From: Lyophyllum atratum
Lineage: Eukaryota > Basidiomycota > Agaricomycetes > Agaricales > Lyophyllaceae
DNA length: 64,000 bases
Reading direction: 5' to 3'
Assembly (NCBI GenBank): GCA_014905825.1
Contig: JACGCN010000035.1
Span: forward strand, 372,001-436,000
The position numbers were made by a program, and so were the translations under genes. This document shows, piece by piece, positions 1 to 11,502 of this stretch. Numbering within the stretch: position 1 is the stretch's first letter; every line of letters begins with the position of its first letter. Under the pieces are notes generated by a model. The model was not told the origin of the DNA and did no database searches. It worked only from the letters and a program-made list of their open reading frames with translations.

Positions 1-344
1 TCGACCGGTTCACCAAAGGCAAAGCTGTGGATGGGCTCGCGAGAGCAGGGAAAGCGAGCAACCCGTTCGATTTGGGGATAGTGGGGAATTGCTCGGACTT
101 TTGGACGGCGGGGCGGGAGCTGGGGGTGGAGTATGATAAGCTGTATGATGTGCCGATGGAGGGATTCCGGGAGGCGAAGAGGCGGAGGGAGCAGGAGGAT
201 GAGGAAGAAGGATTGGGTGTGGGTGCGAATGGGTCAGGGAGGAAGGGGGGGAGGAAGAGTTTGTTTATGGGGATGGGCTTTGGGCTTGGGAGAGCGAGTG
301 GGAGTCGGGGGGCGTATGAGCCTGTCAGTAGTCAGGCTGTATGA
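1..344 (+). CDS. DHHC palmitoyltransferase, C-terminal fragment
   Basis: This is the open 3' end of a gene that enters from the left edge, reading in frame from base 3 to a TGA at 342-344. The segment NPFDLG...NCSDFW followed by YDKLYDVP resembles the region just after the last membrane helix of fungal zinc-finger DHHC S-acyltransferases, where an NPFD(L)G motif is typical. The remaining tail is basic and glycine-rich and probably cytosolic. The catalytic DHHC cysteine-rich domain would lie upstream and is not in the window, so the assignment rests on the tail alone. Inferred role: S-palmitoylation of membrane-associated proteins at the Golgi, vacuole or plasma membrane. Which Pfa/Swf1 subgroup it belongs to cannot be told. 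Confidence 0.6.
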   Translation, partial: DRFTKGKAVDGLARAGKASNPFDLGIVGNCSDFWTAGRELGVEYDKLYDVPMEGFREAKRRREQEDEEEGLGVGANGSGRKGGRKSLFMGMGFGLGRASGSRGAYEPVSSQAV

Positions 345-857
345 GCTTGGCTGGTGGGCTTCGGATACCCTGTGGAGGGTTTGGGTATATCTTGTAATTT
401 AACGTATGGGTCTTCGGATATCAGTGATATGGACTGGTGTTTCCTGTTCTAATGGTAATCGCGTTTACGGCGGTCAGACGAGACGATTGAGTAGTAATCC
501 AGACTCGTCGGGCCTTAGGCTTACATTTGCCTCGACTTGTGTGAATTATCAGATAAGATTGTACACGTGTTCACTTCCGGGAACAGAATTTCCTCAAAAT
601 AGCCGTTCTTCCAACTCCCAACCCAGCAGAAGTAAGCACGGTTCCACGACAGCAAACGTGGATTCTGCAGGTATATCTAGTCTGTATGGGTATATAGCGA
701 AGGTGAGCTGCTTGTTAGCCTTGAACCAAGCAGAATCACTGAGAATCACCTCGAAGCACGCTATAAACACCAGGCTTCAGGACTTTTCACAGTGAACGTC
801 GACCTACATGCTATCGCCAGGAAAACCACTATCCTCGCTCAAAATTAACTTTTGGCC
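345..857. other. Intergenic region upstream of the GPHR-like gene
   Basis: About 510 bases between the palmitoyltransferase stop and the inferred ATG of the next gene. Short open frames occur but none shows splice-consistent or family-like content. It presumably holds the 3' UTR of the left gene and the promoter of the right one. No clear TATA box or repeat was seen. Confidence 0.5.
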
Positions 858-2843
858 ATGCCGAACACGATATTTCCTGAATCCACGATCCTCGTTGCCC
901 TGCGGTGAGTCGTCGGGTTCCCAACTCCTTCCCACACCCTCCTTTACTCACAGGACAACCAGGATCCTCCTTTTCTTAGGGTGCAGAAAATACCTGCTCC
1001 GGAGCCTCTATTCAGACCTCCGGAGCCTCTCTTCGGACCCCATATCGGATGTTACACCCCCTGCAACTCCAAACACGGCACAGTTGGACTCGGGAATTGA
1101 GCTCAGCGCACTCCCGGCCCCTGCCACGCAGTCGAAATCTGGCAAAGGTGCTTCACGTTCCGATGCTACATCCATGCACTCCACGGTCGCGCGCACTGTG
1201 TTCTCGTTGATGTTTGCGGAGAGCAGTATGATGTTTTTCGTGTTGATTCTCCAAGCACTCAGTGTATTTTCGCCACGGTTCGTTTGCTGTCCTATGATGT
1301 TGCGTCTCATCTTTTTTAACGTCACACAGCACCCGTCAGCTGAGCTGGCAGTTCTCCCTGATTTTCCTCATGGCAATCATCCTCGTCGCGGTCCCACTTT
1401 GCATCAGTCTTATCCTCGCAGTTGGTGCCAACTCAAAGGTACACGGAAGTACGTCTTCCCATATTTATCCGTCAATGGAGGCTTAAGCTGATTTGACATC
1501 CAGGTTCCACCCCTTCTTCCCGAAAATATCTCCTCGGGCCACGTATATTCTTCAGCCTCATCCCCGTAGGACTCTACCTCTTCGCACTCTCCAAGATACC
1601 ACTTCCACCTGCCCTAACTGCTTCCGACACATTTGCGGCGTCGTTGGCTCGCCTCATCGTGCTCGGAACAATCATCCTCGGTCTACTCTCAGGCTTTGGA
1701 GCTGTCAGTAACTCATGGGCGTTCGTTCCGTACCTCACATCATCGAGGTAAACTACACTCTTCAGTCTTACTATATCAAATGTGCTAATTATCTTCGGTT
1801 TCAGGGGCGAGCCGACAGACCAAGATGTGGCAAGCGCGGAGTACTCACTCCAAAGCGTGCGAAACGACCTCCGCGATAGACGCGCGGCCGCCGAGCAGCG
1901 AGCGAGCTCCCAGGCTGATACAAGCAGCTGGTTTTCACGCGTCACGCCGAATTTTCGTGGTGGAGATGGATGTATGTGCCTTCTTCTCAGTCCTTCCTTC
2001 CCCAAGGCTGACCAAGTGATACTTCAGTATCCCAGGAGCTCCGGGGCCTTGAGGCGCTCGAATGTCAGATGAGCAGGAACGTCGAAGCTCTAAAGTTGCG
2101 TCGGGATGCGGCAGTGTATTCTCGGACGCTACGTGGTAGAATCATCAACGCCGGCGCATTGGTCTTTGCATTTTACTGCGTTCTCCGGATCATCAGTGTG
2201 TGTACTTTTTCTTTGCTTTATCACTTCAGGCTGAAAGCTGCTACCACTTCAGTGCCTTATAAACGTCCTCGTCCCCTCCCGCCGCGCCTCCTCCCAATCG
2301 CAAACAGATCTCATCGCGGACCTCCTTGCAAGTGCCCTTGAGCTCTTCTCCCATCCCGATAGTGCTGCCATCGCTTCTGTAGCGCGACAGATCAGTCTTG
2401 CGCTCGTGGGGCTGATCATTCTGACAAGTGTACGGAGGGTGTTGAGAGGCGCTACGAGGGTATGTTTTTGGTTCCTTTGAATATCTCTGTTCGATCACTG
2501 ATGCTTTTTGGTATCGGCAGGCGCTGAGAGTCACGAGCCGCAACCTCGGCGCGTCCCTCATGATGCTCCTCCTTGCGCAGCTCATGGTATGTCAATCACG
2601 TCTGTACACATTCCCTTCCACACTAACATCGTGTTGCGCTAGGGCATCTACCTCCTATCCACAGTTGTACAGCTACGCAATTCCTTCCCACCTCCAGCGG
2701 ACGCGGACGTGAACCTTTTCTCCACAATCCCAGAGTTTGAAGTCTTTGGCGCGCTCTTCGACTGGGCGTTCCTCTTAGCTGCGGGTGCGTACACGGTTAT
2801 CAGGTGGGGGCATGAGAGGGTGAATGGGGTGGAGGACATTTGA
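858..2843 (+). CDS. Golgi pH regulator (GPHR)/ABA-GPCR family membrane protein
   Basis: Nine exons can be joined with GT-AG introns: 858-904, 954-1277, 1330-1448, 1504-1747, 1805-1971, 2028-2197, 2253-2459, 2521-2586 and 2643-2843. They total 1545 nt, an intact frame of 514 codons, which is the usual family size. Visible hallmarks are an N-terminal MPNTIFPESTILVAL helix, the LLSGFGAVSNSW helix typical of GPHR/GTG proteins, a following charged coiled region (LRDRRAAAEQR), and a C-terminal ABA_GPCR-like domain with several helices (for example SLALVGLIILTSVRR). Known family members are multi-pass Golgi/ER anion channels or regulators that acidify the Golgi lumen. The function here is inferred from the family. 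A degenerate copy of the 3' half of this gene follows directly downstream. Confidence 0.88.
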
Positions 2844-3187
2844 ACGTTGTTGGGAATGAGTGGAGTTTGTTGTATATGTTTTTATGCTGGCGGGCATTGT
2901 AACATTTGTGATGTGTATTCCACTTGTGATGAAGTTGAAGTGGTATCTAACATGTTGTTGGGATAGTTTATAATCATTCGGAATGAGAAGTACGATAAGT
3001 ACGAACGCTTCCTAGAAACAAGAGTTGCTGGTCCAAGGCCGTGTGGACACTAAGTGGACCCAACAAGTTCCCTACCTGACATGGTTGGACTCAGAGCAAG
3101 ATTGCATCTGTTTAGGTACCCATGCCAATCAGGCGTTCCCACTAATGCCAGACTCCTTCCCGTTTCGGTACCGTGCACGGTGCTGTT

Positions 3188-4160
3188 CCAAACGCATGCG
3201 AAACGACCTCCAGGATAGACGAGCCGCGGCTGGGCAGGCTGCATGCAACTGGTCCTCAGGCGGGACGCTGCACTTCCGAGGTAAGCAGTTTTTCTATTCC
3301 AGTCCTTCCTCAAACCTGACTAAATAACGTTACAGTATTATAGGAGCTCCCGGCCCTTGAAGAGCTCGACTGATGAGCCGGGACGTGCCAGCGCTAGGGG
3401 TGAATCGATGCCCCGCAAAGTAGTCTCGGACTTATACGTTGCAAAATCATCATGGCTAGCCCGTTGATTTCCTCATCGCACTGCCACGTTCCTGGTGTCA
3501 ATCACTGACCATCTTTGTTCCCTCGCTTAAATTGACAAGCCACATCCCTCGAGCGCCTCATAAATAGACCTCCTTACCCCGATCTCGGACAGGTGTCTTC
3601 GCGGACCCGCATGCGCTCCTGAGCTCTTCTCGCACCTCAAAATCGCTGCCACGTCTGCTCTGACGAGTTGGGAGTCCCTTGTGCTCGCGGGGCTTGTCAT
3701 CTTGACGAGTGTACGCAGGACTTTACAAGGCGCTACTAAAGTATGTCCCTGTTTCTTCTGGCTATATCTGTCAACTCGCTCATGCCTTCTTGGTATCGCC
3801 GGGCGTTGGGAGTCACGAGCGCAACCTCGAGGCATCATTTAGGGTGCTTCTCCTTTACAACCCATAGTACGTCCTAACCCGACCACTTCACATTCCTGTG
3901 AAGGGGCTCTAACCACGCCCATTTCTATAGGGCATCTACCTCTTATCCACAGTCATCCGTTCTTGCAATCCTTCTCCCCTCCGTGCGACCCAGACGTGAA
4001 CCTCTCCTGCACTATCCCAAAGTCCAAAGTCTTCGGCGCATTGTTCAGCTGGGCGTTCCTCTGGCCGCGGGGTGAACTGGCGGTGACCTATAAATTCCGT
4101 GATGTGCGTTCCACAAGGTCCAGCGGCGTCTAACTATTAACATGTCATCAAGTTGGTAAT
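3188..4160 (+). pseudogene. Decayed tandem duplicate of the 3' half of the GPHR-like gene
   Basis: This stretch repeats the exon-intron order of 1846-2965 with many mismatches, small indels and in-frame stops. Matching landmarks are the segment starting GCGAAACGACCTCC (1858 and 3197), the GAGCTC...CTTGA segment (2036 and 3346), the GCATCTACCTC exon start (2644 and about 3932), GACGTGAACCT...ACTATCCCA (about 2704 and 3992), and the 3' flank GTGATGTG..TTCCAC (about 2908 and 4099). The copy lacks the first four exons and cannot encode a GPHR protein. Similarity includes introns and 3' flank, so it arose by DNA-level tandem duplication, not retroposition. Confidence 0.85.
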
Positions 4161-4706
4161 TAAATGCCTCCACCAAGATGATCATCGCGATCCTAGAGAT
4201 ATCACAGATGTTAGGCGCTGAAAGCCAGGCTACCTAATACGACCAATCACTCTCACTGAGGGAACACAAGAGTCAAAAATGGCTTAATTACGACCTTCGC
4301 CCACGTTTCGGTTCCCTTATCAGGGGAGGTATTGTCCGTGGCATGTAGAATGGCATGTGGAACTCAAGATCATGTTAAGATGAAGCCTCTCATGTCACGA
4401 TCGTACTTCACGTCGGTGGAAACGGACGAAGGCAGGGGTTCAACTGTCTCACACTTTGCGAAGTGGTCGCGGCACAGATGCCGAGTATGGCGCCTATCAG
4501 AAGCTTCGGACGCATGTCGAGCTATGCCTCATTTTTTTCCTTCTGTACATATAGAACTCTTCCTAGGCGTTTATTCGAAGGTTATACCTGTCATGTTTTC
4601 GACGAAACATTCTTTGTTTCCGTTTGGCGCCTCGCAGCTTGGTATATAGCCCACCTTGTCCCCACCTCGTCGACACAAAGTTTGGTCTGTCCCAACAGCA
4701 ACCCAG
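4161..4706. other. Intergenic region
   Basis: No supported gene is seen between the GPHR pseudogene and the start of the WD40-like gene. Open frames here are short and overlap on both strands without recognisable content. It probably contains the promoter of the downstream gene. Confidence 0.4.
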
Positions 4707-7700
4707 ATGACTGGTGAGCTTGTTTCTTCGGAACCACATATCCTGGACAGCTAGTAACTTCCTCTTTGAAGAGATTATTGCTGGTTCCCCGACCGCAACG
4801 CCTGAAGTCATCCTAGAGCAGTGCAAGGTTTTCAAGGAGTGAGGAGAGTCTCTAACTATCAGTCACGCAACAATTGTTTACCTTGCTCTTGCCTAGCCGT
4901 TCGGTGGCGCTCGGCACGAGAGTAGGGAATCCAGTGCAGCTCATCATTCGTGTTGTATTGATTTGTATCTTCAAAGCTCGAAGATTTTTCGAAAACATGT
5001 CGTCAACTGGATCCAGGAAGATCCTACACCGTGACCGTGGCCGTACGTGCACTCCAAGATAAACTTGACAACCTGCCGTCCATGTTCCGGGAGAACAGTA
5101 CCAAGTTATCGAGACTCGCCCAACGTCCTGCCCCAGCATACGGTGGCGAGCTCACGGTAGCAGTTGCTGCTGGTCCGTCTAAGTTCTCGACTGCGTTTGA
5201 AAATCTATCGCGCAGGTCACAAGAGCTACGTAAACGTTTGGACGAGTTTACAGAACATACCGTGCGCACAGTTTTGTTAGACTAACAGTGCCTAGTCATC
5301 TAATGACTATTATCCAGGACGAAAGTGCTCGACTCCAAAATTTGATACAGCTGTTCGAGAATGACTTTAAAGTCAGTGATCTATCGCATTCCTCACCTTC
5401 AGTCCATCCGACCCTATCTCTCTACAGTATCGCGCTGCTTCCTTGAAGGTGTATGAAGGCAAGTGCTTAGAATTTGACTTCCAAGTGCAAAGAATGACTT
5501 GTCTCGTCAGCGGGTTTCCATCCCACCAACATGCTTGTGTTCATCCACCGCCTCATGCAAGACGTCGGGGACGACTTGGATCACTTATCCTCTGCTTTCA
5601 AACTTTTCAACGAACTAGGTGGGTTGACATAACGGAAATTTAGGCAGAACTTACTCAGTTTGCACAGGAATCCCTGCCATGCGATCCAAACGGGAACGCG
5701 AGGCTGAGAGAGTACTTACTGTAACAACTGTGGCAACATTCCTCTCTGCTGTCACAGCGACCACCCTACAAATGTCTGTTGGAGTTCAAGGTGACACCTT
5801 ACCAAGCACGGTCATAGCCATTGTCAATACCTTCTGGTTCTGCTCATTGGTTTTCAGCATTGGGGCGGCCCTAAATAGTTTACTCTCATCTACTTGGAAG
5901 CATTCTGCTGCGTAGTAAGTATATGAAAATGGTATAGATCCGGGCCCGCTAACCATCACCTAAGCGACAAGGGAGGGCCGTCATTTTCCTTGCGGGTTAC
6001 GACATGGGTCCAGACGTCGGCTCCCGTGTTCTTGACAGTGTCGCTGGCATGCTTCTCTGCTGGCCTTGTGCTTTTTTCGTTTGGCTCTAACCAGGTTTTT
6101 CCGTTTTGTCTCTCCTGTGACTCGATATATCTCTGATTATTTCTACTTAGCGCAACACTACATTCATCCTAACGCTTGTGGCTACGGCAGTGACCTCCTT
6201 GGGATTTATAGCAGCCACGGCTTGGTTTATGAATAAGCGTTGGATTAAACCTATGCTTGGCTCATGCAGGCCGCTCCGTTCAAAGCTAAGACTGTATCAA
6301 TTTTGGATAAGCTCTAAATGGGGTATCGCTGAGTCATATCCTCTCCGGTATCCTCTACCCCAGTCCCCCGTACTTCAAGACAAATTCGATCAGCCTCCTG
6401 ATCCAGAGGCCCAACGACACGTCCTATCGGAGAAGGAGGCGGACCAGTTTACGGAAGTAAGCGAACAATTTGGAACTTTAGCTGCAGGGTCAAGTCCTGT
6501 GGTCACGTACATGAAAACCTCGGGATTACGGCCGAGACCAAAACAGCGCCTTTCGGGACCTTCACTTCCTCCACATGATTCAACCGAGCTCGTCGAGCCA
6601 TTGTCCCATGTAGGCGGTACGGAAGACGGTGAAATTCAAGATCTCGAGTATTCCCAGGATGGAGCACTTCTGGCGATCACAAAGCATGTCCAGCGGATTC
6701 AGTTTTGGAATTTTCTCACATCGTTTTAGATACCTTGAAAATCATGGACGATCAAGAACTATTTACTACCGAGCCGAGGTAACTTCTCAGTGGACACCAT
6801 AGTCGCGACGAACACTAGTAAACATCTTGATTTAGGCCTATCAGGTGGCGTGTCCACCCTTTGTACATGAATTTCAAACCATCTGCAAGCAGATCGCATG
6901 GTGAGCGTAGACCTTTATACAATTCTGCAATATTTCTATCTGACCACGATTTCAGGTCACAAGATGGATCTAAGCTCTTGGTAAGGCTCGATTGCAACAG
7001 CGACTTCGACTACTATCGCCTATCAACTATCGATATTTTGAATTCCGTAAGCCTCTCGATGTCTTGTTGAGACAAGGGTCTCAAATCTAAAGAGTACTTG
7101 TTGAGCACAGAAATGCGAACGTGTTGGTTCGCTCGACGAGCGAATCCACCAGGTTACATCCGTTTCATGGTGCCATTCGAGTAGTGAAGGTCAAAATGGT
7201 CGCCTTCAGGTCGGTAACAGAAAAATAACCTCAGTCTCTTACTCCCAGATTTCTTCTGTATGGGAGGGAACGTTGCTGCCAAGTTTGTACGTCCAGAAGG
7301 GAAAGATAAAGAGTGAGAGATTAATTTGAGTCTTCACAGCGTCACCATGAAAGTGCTCCTGGCGCAGGCTACACGGAGCGGCCGGAAGCTAGTCGTTACT
7401 CTTTTTATTTATTTATCGATACTCATTTTCTTGATAGTTGTTGGCAAGATATCAATTTGACAACATCCTCCTCCGAAATATAGTGGCAATAAACGATGGG
7501 AGGCTTCTCCTCGCCGTCGGTCAAGTCGTTTTCTCCCAGGAAGCCTCATCCGATTTGCACCCTACCAACAACAGGTTTATAAATGAGCTTATTTGTACGC
7601 CTCGTCGCCTCTGGTCGCAACTGTTTCCAACTTTTTATGTCACAGTGTATGATACGGCTTCAAAGAAGTATATCAGGTATGTTGTTATATGTTCAAGCCT

Positions 7701-8339
7701 CCTTTTTCCGCTTTAGTACTAATCCTCTTTGTAAAGTAACGATCCTTTGATGGATGACGTCCGCCATATTTCGCTGAGTGGAGAACTAGGATCACCAACA
7801 GAATCCAAAAGGTTCGACGTGCTGCTGAGCCATTGGAACAAGGTTCACTCTCCCTGGTCGACATGATACATTCTATAACTGACCCTCACACTTATAGCCC
7901 GCCCCTCAGCTGTGGACCTTCACGGGTGACACTGCTGGAATCCCAATGATCCCAAAAGGCTTCGATAAACAGCCCCCTGCTGCTTTGAGTGGACAAGGCT
8001 ACTTTGCTAGAGATCGAAAAGAATTCATTCTTTGTGTCGCACAAGGTTCGTACGAACCTCCCGAGTTATTTGTCGTATCTTAATCGACCATTCTCAGACG
8101 GGGATGTCCATGTTCGGGATAGAGCGGAGAACAAACTGGTAAAGCGTGTACCAGCTCAGGTAGCAGCGAACCATCGTCGCTCTGTTGCATCTTGCCCCGC
8201 CGCGAAAAGCCTAGATGGTTCCTCCCGAGTCACTTTCGCCACAGTCAGTGCTGGCGCGCCAGGGACGTTTACAGTCTGGTCGCCTGTTGTCGAGGAGCGC
8301 CACCCGCCTGGCGCACCTGGCCGAAACACGACCGTCTGA
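4707..8339 (+). CDS. Membrane-anchored WD40-like protein of basidiomycetes
   Basis: Multi-exon gene. The likely start is ATG 4707, a 7-nt first exon (4707-4713) spliced to 4751, giving MTASNFLFEEI; the second exon ends at a GTGAGG donor (4839). Further coding blocks include the segment with LDPGRSYTVTVAVRALQ (about 5007-5273), an exon starting DESARLQNL (5321), a block with LMQDVGDDLDHL, and two hydrophobic regions, FWFCSLVFSIGAALNSLL (about 5840) and VFLTVSLACFSAGLVLFSF (about 6040-6090). The C-terminal half (6600-8339) carries WD40-like blades: DGEIQDLEYSQDGALLAIT, QIAW/SQDGSKLLVRL, VTVYDTASKKYIR and GDVHVRDRAENKLV. The order (N-terminal helical region, paired membrane segments, degenerate propeller) recurs in Agaricomycete WD40-repeat-like proteins of unknown function. 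Some splice junctions, notably near 4839-4975 and 6690, are uncertain. A disabled gene cannot be fully excluded. Confidence 0.6.
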
Positions 8340-8663
8340 CCTTCTTCTCAACCAATAGCCACATCCGGGGAGACTCCGACACGGGATTAGATTTTTAGGA
8401 ACAATTTTGCATGGAGGATTGATTTTGTTTGAAGTGTAGTGGCAGTATTAAAATTTGCGATATGTAGCGTGCATCAGATCCTGCATTGTACTGGTTCCGG
8501 CAGACTATTTGTGCTAGCGCAATCGCTGAAGTTGTATGTTTCAAGGGAAATCGTCACAAGTACTATCCAGAACTAAGAGACGAAGACGATGAACGAGATC
8601 TCAAATTTAACGGGCGCGGTACAGGCGCCGTTCTTCTTATTATACCTAGTATTTCTTTTCGCC
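8340..8663. other. Intergenic region
   Basis: About 320 bases between the WD40-like gene and the inverted snoRNA-leader copy. It probably holds the 3' UTR of the former. Nothing else was recognised. Confidence 0.4.
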
Positions 8664-9010
8664 GCCACCACAATCCCCGTCCAACATCTGGTAAATTTTT
8701 CTGTACCGATGCCTTCCACTTCGCACTGCTTGACGCGTGGAGCATGGCGTCTAGGTGGACAGGATTATTATGCGTATGTCTACGCATACGTTCACGAAGC
8801 TTAGGCCGACTCCACCGGTAAGCGATGAGTATCGACAGTCGGAGTCATTTACTCTACGTAGTCCAGACTGTCCCGCCTGTTAGGCTTTGTTGTAACTTGA
8901 ATCTCAATAATATATTCCTTTCTCGAAATGCGCTCCCTCGCAAGCCTGGCGTTGAACCTTATAGTAATATTCTGCCAATCTCATTGCCTCGAAGCTCGAA
9001 GTCGCGCTCG
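8664..9010 (+). repeat. Inverted, snoRNA-less copy of the 12590-13330 leader
   Basis: This plus-strand stretch matches the minus strand of 13330-12590. The first ~30 bases, ending at CAACATCTG|GTAA (8664-8694), look identical to the end of leader exon A and its donor. The match resumes at GGTGGACAGGATTAT (about 8755; exon B), runs straight into a version of exon C (about 8778-8817), then a GTAAGC donor (8818) and an intron-3-like segment with blocks such as GATGAGTATC.ACAGTCGGAG and TCTCGAAATGCG, ending near CTCGAAGTCGCGCTC (8995-9009). The snoRNA part of intron 1 and all of intron 2 are missing. No protein is evident, so it looks like a noncoding relic or a diverged noncoding transcript. Confidence 0.8.
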
Positions 9011-9460
9011 TCATCTGGCTTGGCCAGAGACACAGGAGACGTCCACGTTCGAGTTCCTCTCATAAGTGACATTCTTGCAATATGCGAAATCATTTCACCA
9101 GTACACCTCGCGTGGCTCTGAATCAACGCGAAATCAAAGGTTGGAGCGATCGCGACCAACTGAAGTGCGAGCGGGGCAACAGGATTCGACTGCCATCCAG
9201 CGAGGTCTTGCTTTCCGCGACCAAGCCAATCGCGCGGCATGCCCTGCAGATTCGAACGAGATCAACACGTTCGTGAGCCATGCGCATGATGAGAATCCGT
9301 CAGTACATTTATTGAATTTATATATTTCTTCTTCCAGCAACGACCGCATCAGTAATAAAACAATAGGAAGGAAGTGACCAGTGTAAGCAAGTACAAGATG
9401 CGGGGAAGGAGGAACCACCATCTAACGTCGATTTCCCATCCATGCAAGGGACCCATCAGT
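9011..9460. other. Intergenic region downstream of eEF1B-gamma
   Basis: About 450 bases between the inverted leader copy and the eEF1B-gamma stop codon. No convincing coding region. An AATAAAAC-like stretch around 9353 lies on the plus strand only. Part must be the 3' UTR of the minus-strand eEF1B-gamma gene. Confidence 0.4.
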
Positions 9461-11018
9461 TTACTTGAACTATCACAGGGCGCAGAGTCAGCTTCCTTCC
9501 ACCTCAGGGTAAAACACGAAAGAGCAACTCACCAGTTTCCCATCCACCCACTTCTTCCCATCCACCTCCAAATCCCACGCCAACGCCCCCTCAAAGAACG
9601 CCTTATCCGCCTCATTCTCCAAATCCAGCTTCACATACTCGTACGACTCCCAATCCGGGGCGACGTCCATGACGGGCTGGAAGTCCTGCCCGCGGAGGAT
9701 AAGGGCGCCGGTGATGATGGAGTTGTTGGACTCGCCGAGTACGCCGGCGGAGGCGAAGAGGTACTTGCGCGAGGCCTCGAGGCGGTTGTAGAAGCCGGTG
9801 ATTTGGTTGGCGGACATGAAGGTGAGGGTGAGCTCTTCGTTGTATTTGAAGTTGAAGCGCCAGAGGGAGTAGCCTTCCTTGTCGAGGCTGTACAGGAGGA
9901 TTCGTTAGCACACTACACCGAAGGGGGAAGGGGGAGGGAGGGTGCGTACTTCTTGTACAGCCACTCGAGCGATCCACCGGCACCGCGCGTGTCGTTGTTG
10001 GAATACTGGCGCTTCCAGTCCTCGAGGTTCAACGTCGACTTGGGGAGATCGTCGAGCGGGTTCTTGGCCTTGGGCGCCGGGGGCGCGTCCTCCTCCTCCT
10101 CATCATCGTCCTTCTCCACCGCCTTGGGCTTCTTCTCCGCCTTGGCGGGAGCGGGCTTGGGCTCCTTCTTCTCCTTCGCGGGGGGCACGTACTGGGCTGC
10201 CTTCTCGACGTACTCGGTGGGGCCGAAGATGTCCTTGATCTTGGGCTGGTTGACGATGGTCTCGAGGTGGCGGATGAGGTGGGGGAGCTCGGCGCGGAGG
10301 GGGGCGTCGACGGTGAGCGTCGTGGCCCACTTGACGACGCCGGCGATGTAGATATCGGCGAGGGTGATGCGCTCTCCGACGAAGAAGGTGCGGGTTGCGA
10401 GGTGCGCGTTCAGGGTCTTGAGGGCACGGGTCTGGCGCTCGACGAAGGTGCTGTGGATCTGGGGTAGGGGCGGGGAGTGTGAGTGCATACGAGAGGGTGC
10501 GAGATGGGGCAAACACGTACGGGTTTGTTGTAGGGAGTGATGTACCCGTTGAGTAACTGGTAGATGAGGCTGGTGTAAGCATCGACTTCTGTATCCGCGA
10601 GGTGGATCCACTGGTCAACGAGAGCAGACTCCTTCAGGTCACCGCCAAGAAGACCAGAGTTGGGGGCAAGTGAGGCGACTGCAAACAGACGAGTGTGAGC
10701 TGTGCACAAGCGATCGATTAGATAAAGGATAAGACTAACTGTAGCGAGCGATAGGGACGCCCTCAAAGAGCTTGAAGCCGTCTGCTTGCTCGAAAGCAGG
10801 GATCCTCCCATGAGGGAATTTCGCGAGGAACTCAGGCTTCTTGTTGTCGACAAAGTGCTCGTAGCTAGCAGGGAGTTCTACGGGAACGCCTGCGTATGCA
10901 GCAGCAGCCCGGATCTAATCAGTGGATTAATCAGCGATTTTGTATAGGGGCGTAGGTGGGCTCGACGCACGATTTTTCCGGTGGTTTGGTGGGGGACTGT
11001 CCAGAGGATGTTAGACAT
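9461..11018 (-). CDS. Translation elongation factor eEF1B gamma subunit (full length)
   Basis: Minus-strand gene starting at ATG 11018 (MSNILWTVPHQTTGKI) and ending at 9461-9463, where a terminal exon encodes only FK-stop after a 63-nt intron (9470-9532, donor GTGAGT). Domains in order: a GST N-like thioredoxin fold (YEHFVDNKKPEFLAKFPHG), a GST C-like helical domain (RTFFVGERITLADIYIAG, VNQPKIKDIFGPTEYV), a Lys/Ala/Pro linker with an acidic run (DDDEEEEDAPPAPKAKNPLD), and the conserved EF1G domain (LNLEDWKRQYSNND, SANQITGFYNRLEASRKYLF, GRQDFQPV-like RGQDFQPV). It is the structural subunit of the eEF1B guanine-exchange complex that recharges eEF1A in the cytosol. At least five introns are seen. 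A shorter paralogue lies immediately upstream on the same strand, and snR38-like snoRNAs lie beyond it. Confidence 0.95.
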
Positions 11019-11502
11019 TTTTGGGTGAACGGAGGAGGAGGAGATCAGGAAGGATGCAAACTGAATCACTGATTGCGAGATTTAAATTTTTGTGATTGTG
11101 AGCCTCGAGTCACGATCTGTCACGCGTAGATAATAGAGTCACAGCTGATCAAAGTTATTACCATTTTAGACACCCGTCTCGACCTCTCATGCGAAAGCCT
11201 TAAGTATACTCGAAGCTTCGAGAACGGGTCTGTCGTTCACAATGGATCACTACGTTACAATGACCCGAGTTGCATCTAACATCGACATGCCTGGCGCAGT
11301 CCGTGATAGTATGGATATATTGAAAATTCCATAACAGAAATCTACATTGCGAATATTCTTCCCGTCATTCATACATGAGTGGATAATGGTATTTTGAGCC
11401 TACCAGCCCACCAACGCATCAAAAATTTGACCCATCAAGGGCAAGAACTGGGAAACCCACCAAATCAACCGAATCCAAAGCTTTTTTTTCCCCTTCATTC
11501 GC
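11019..11502. promoter_or_regulatory. Spacer between the two eEF1B-gamma genes
   Basis: About 480 bases that should contain the 3' end of the upstream paralogue and the promoter and 5' UTR of the full-length eEF1B-gamma gene. A pyrimidine-rich run lies just 5' of the ATG on the minus strand (TCCTCCTCCTCCG, about 11032-11044), as is common upstream of highly expressed fungal genes. GCAATCAGTGATTC (about 11071) resembles an element near 12465 upstream of the paralogue. No snoRNA was found here. Confidence 0.4.

Noticed and set aside
9488..9532. Alternative read-through end of eEF1B gamma past the last donor
   Set aside because: Reading through gives an unrelated tail, whereas splicing 9470-9532 gives the short FK-stop end typical of the family.
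11019..11502. Search for a third snR38 copy upstream of the full-length eEF1B-gamma gene
   Set aside because: No ATAACTG/CAGTTAT guide and no paired C and D boxes were found there or in the gene's short introns.
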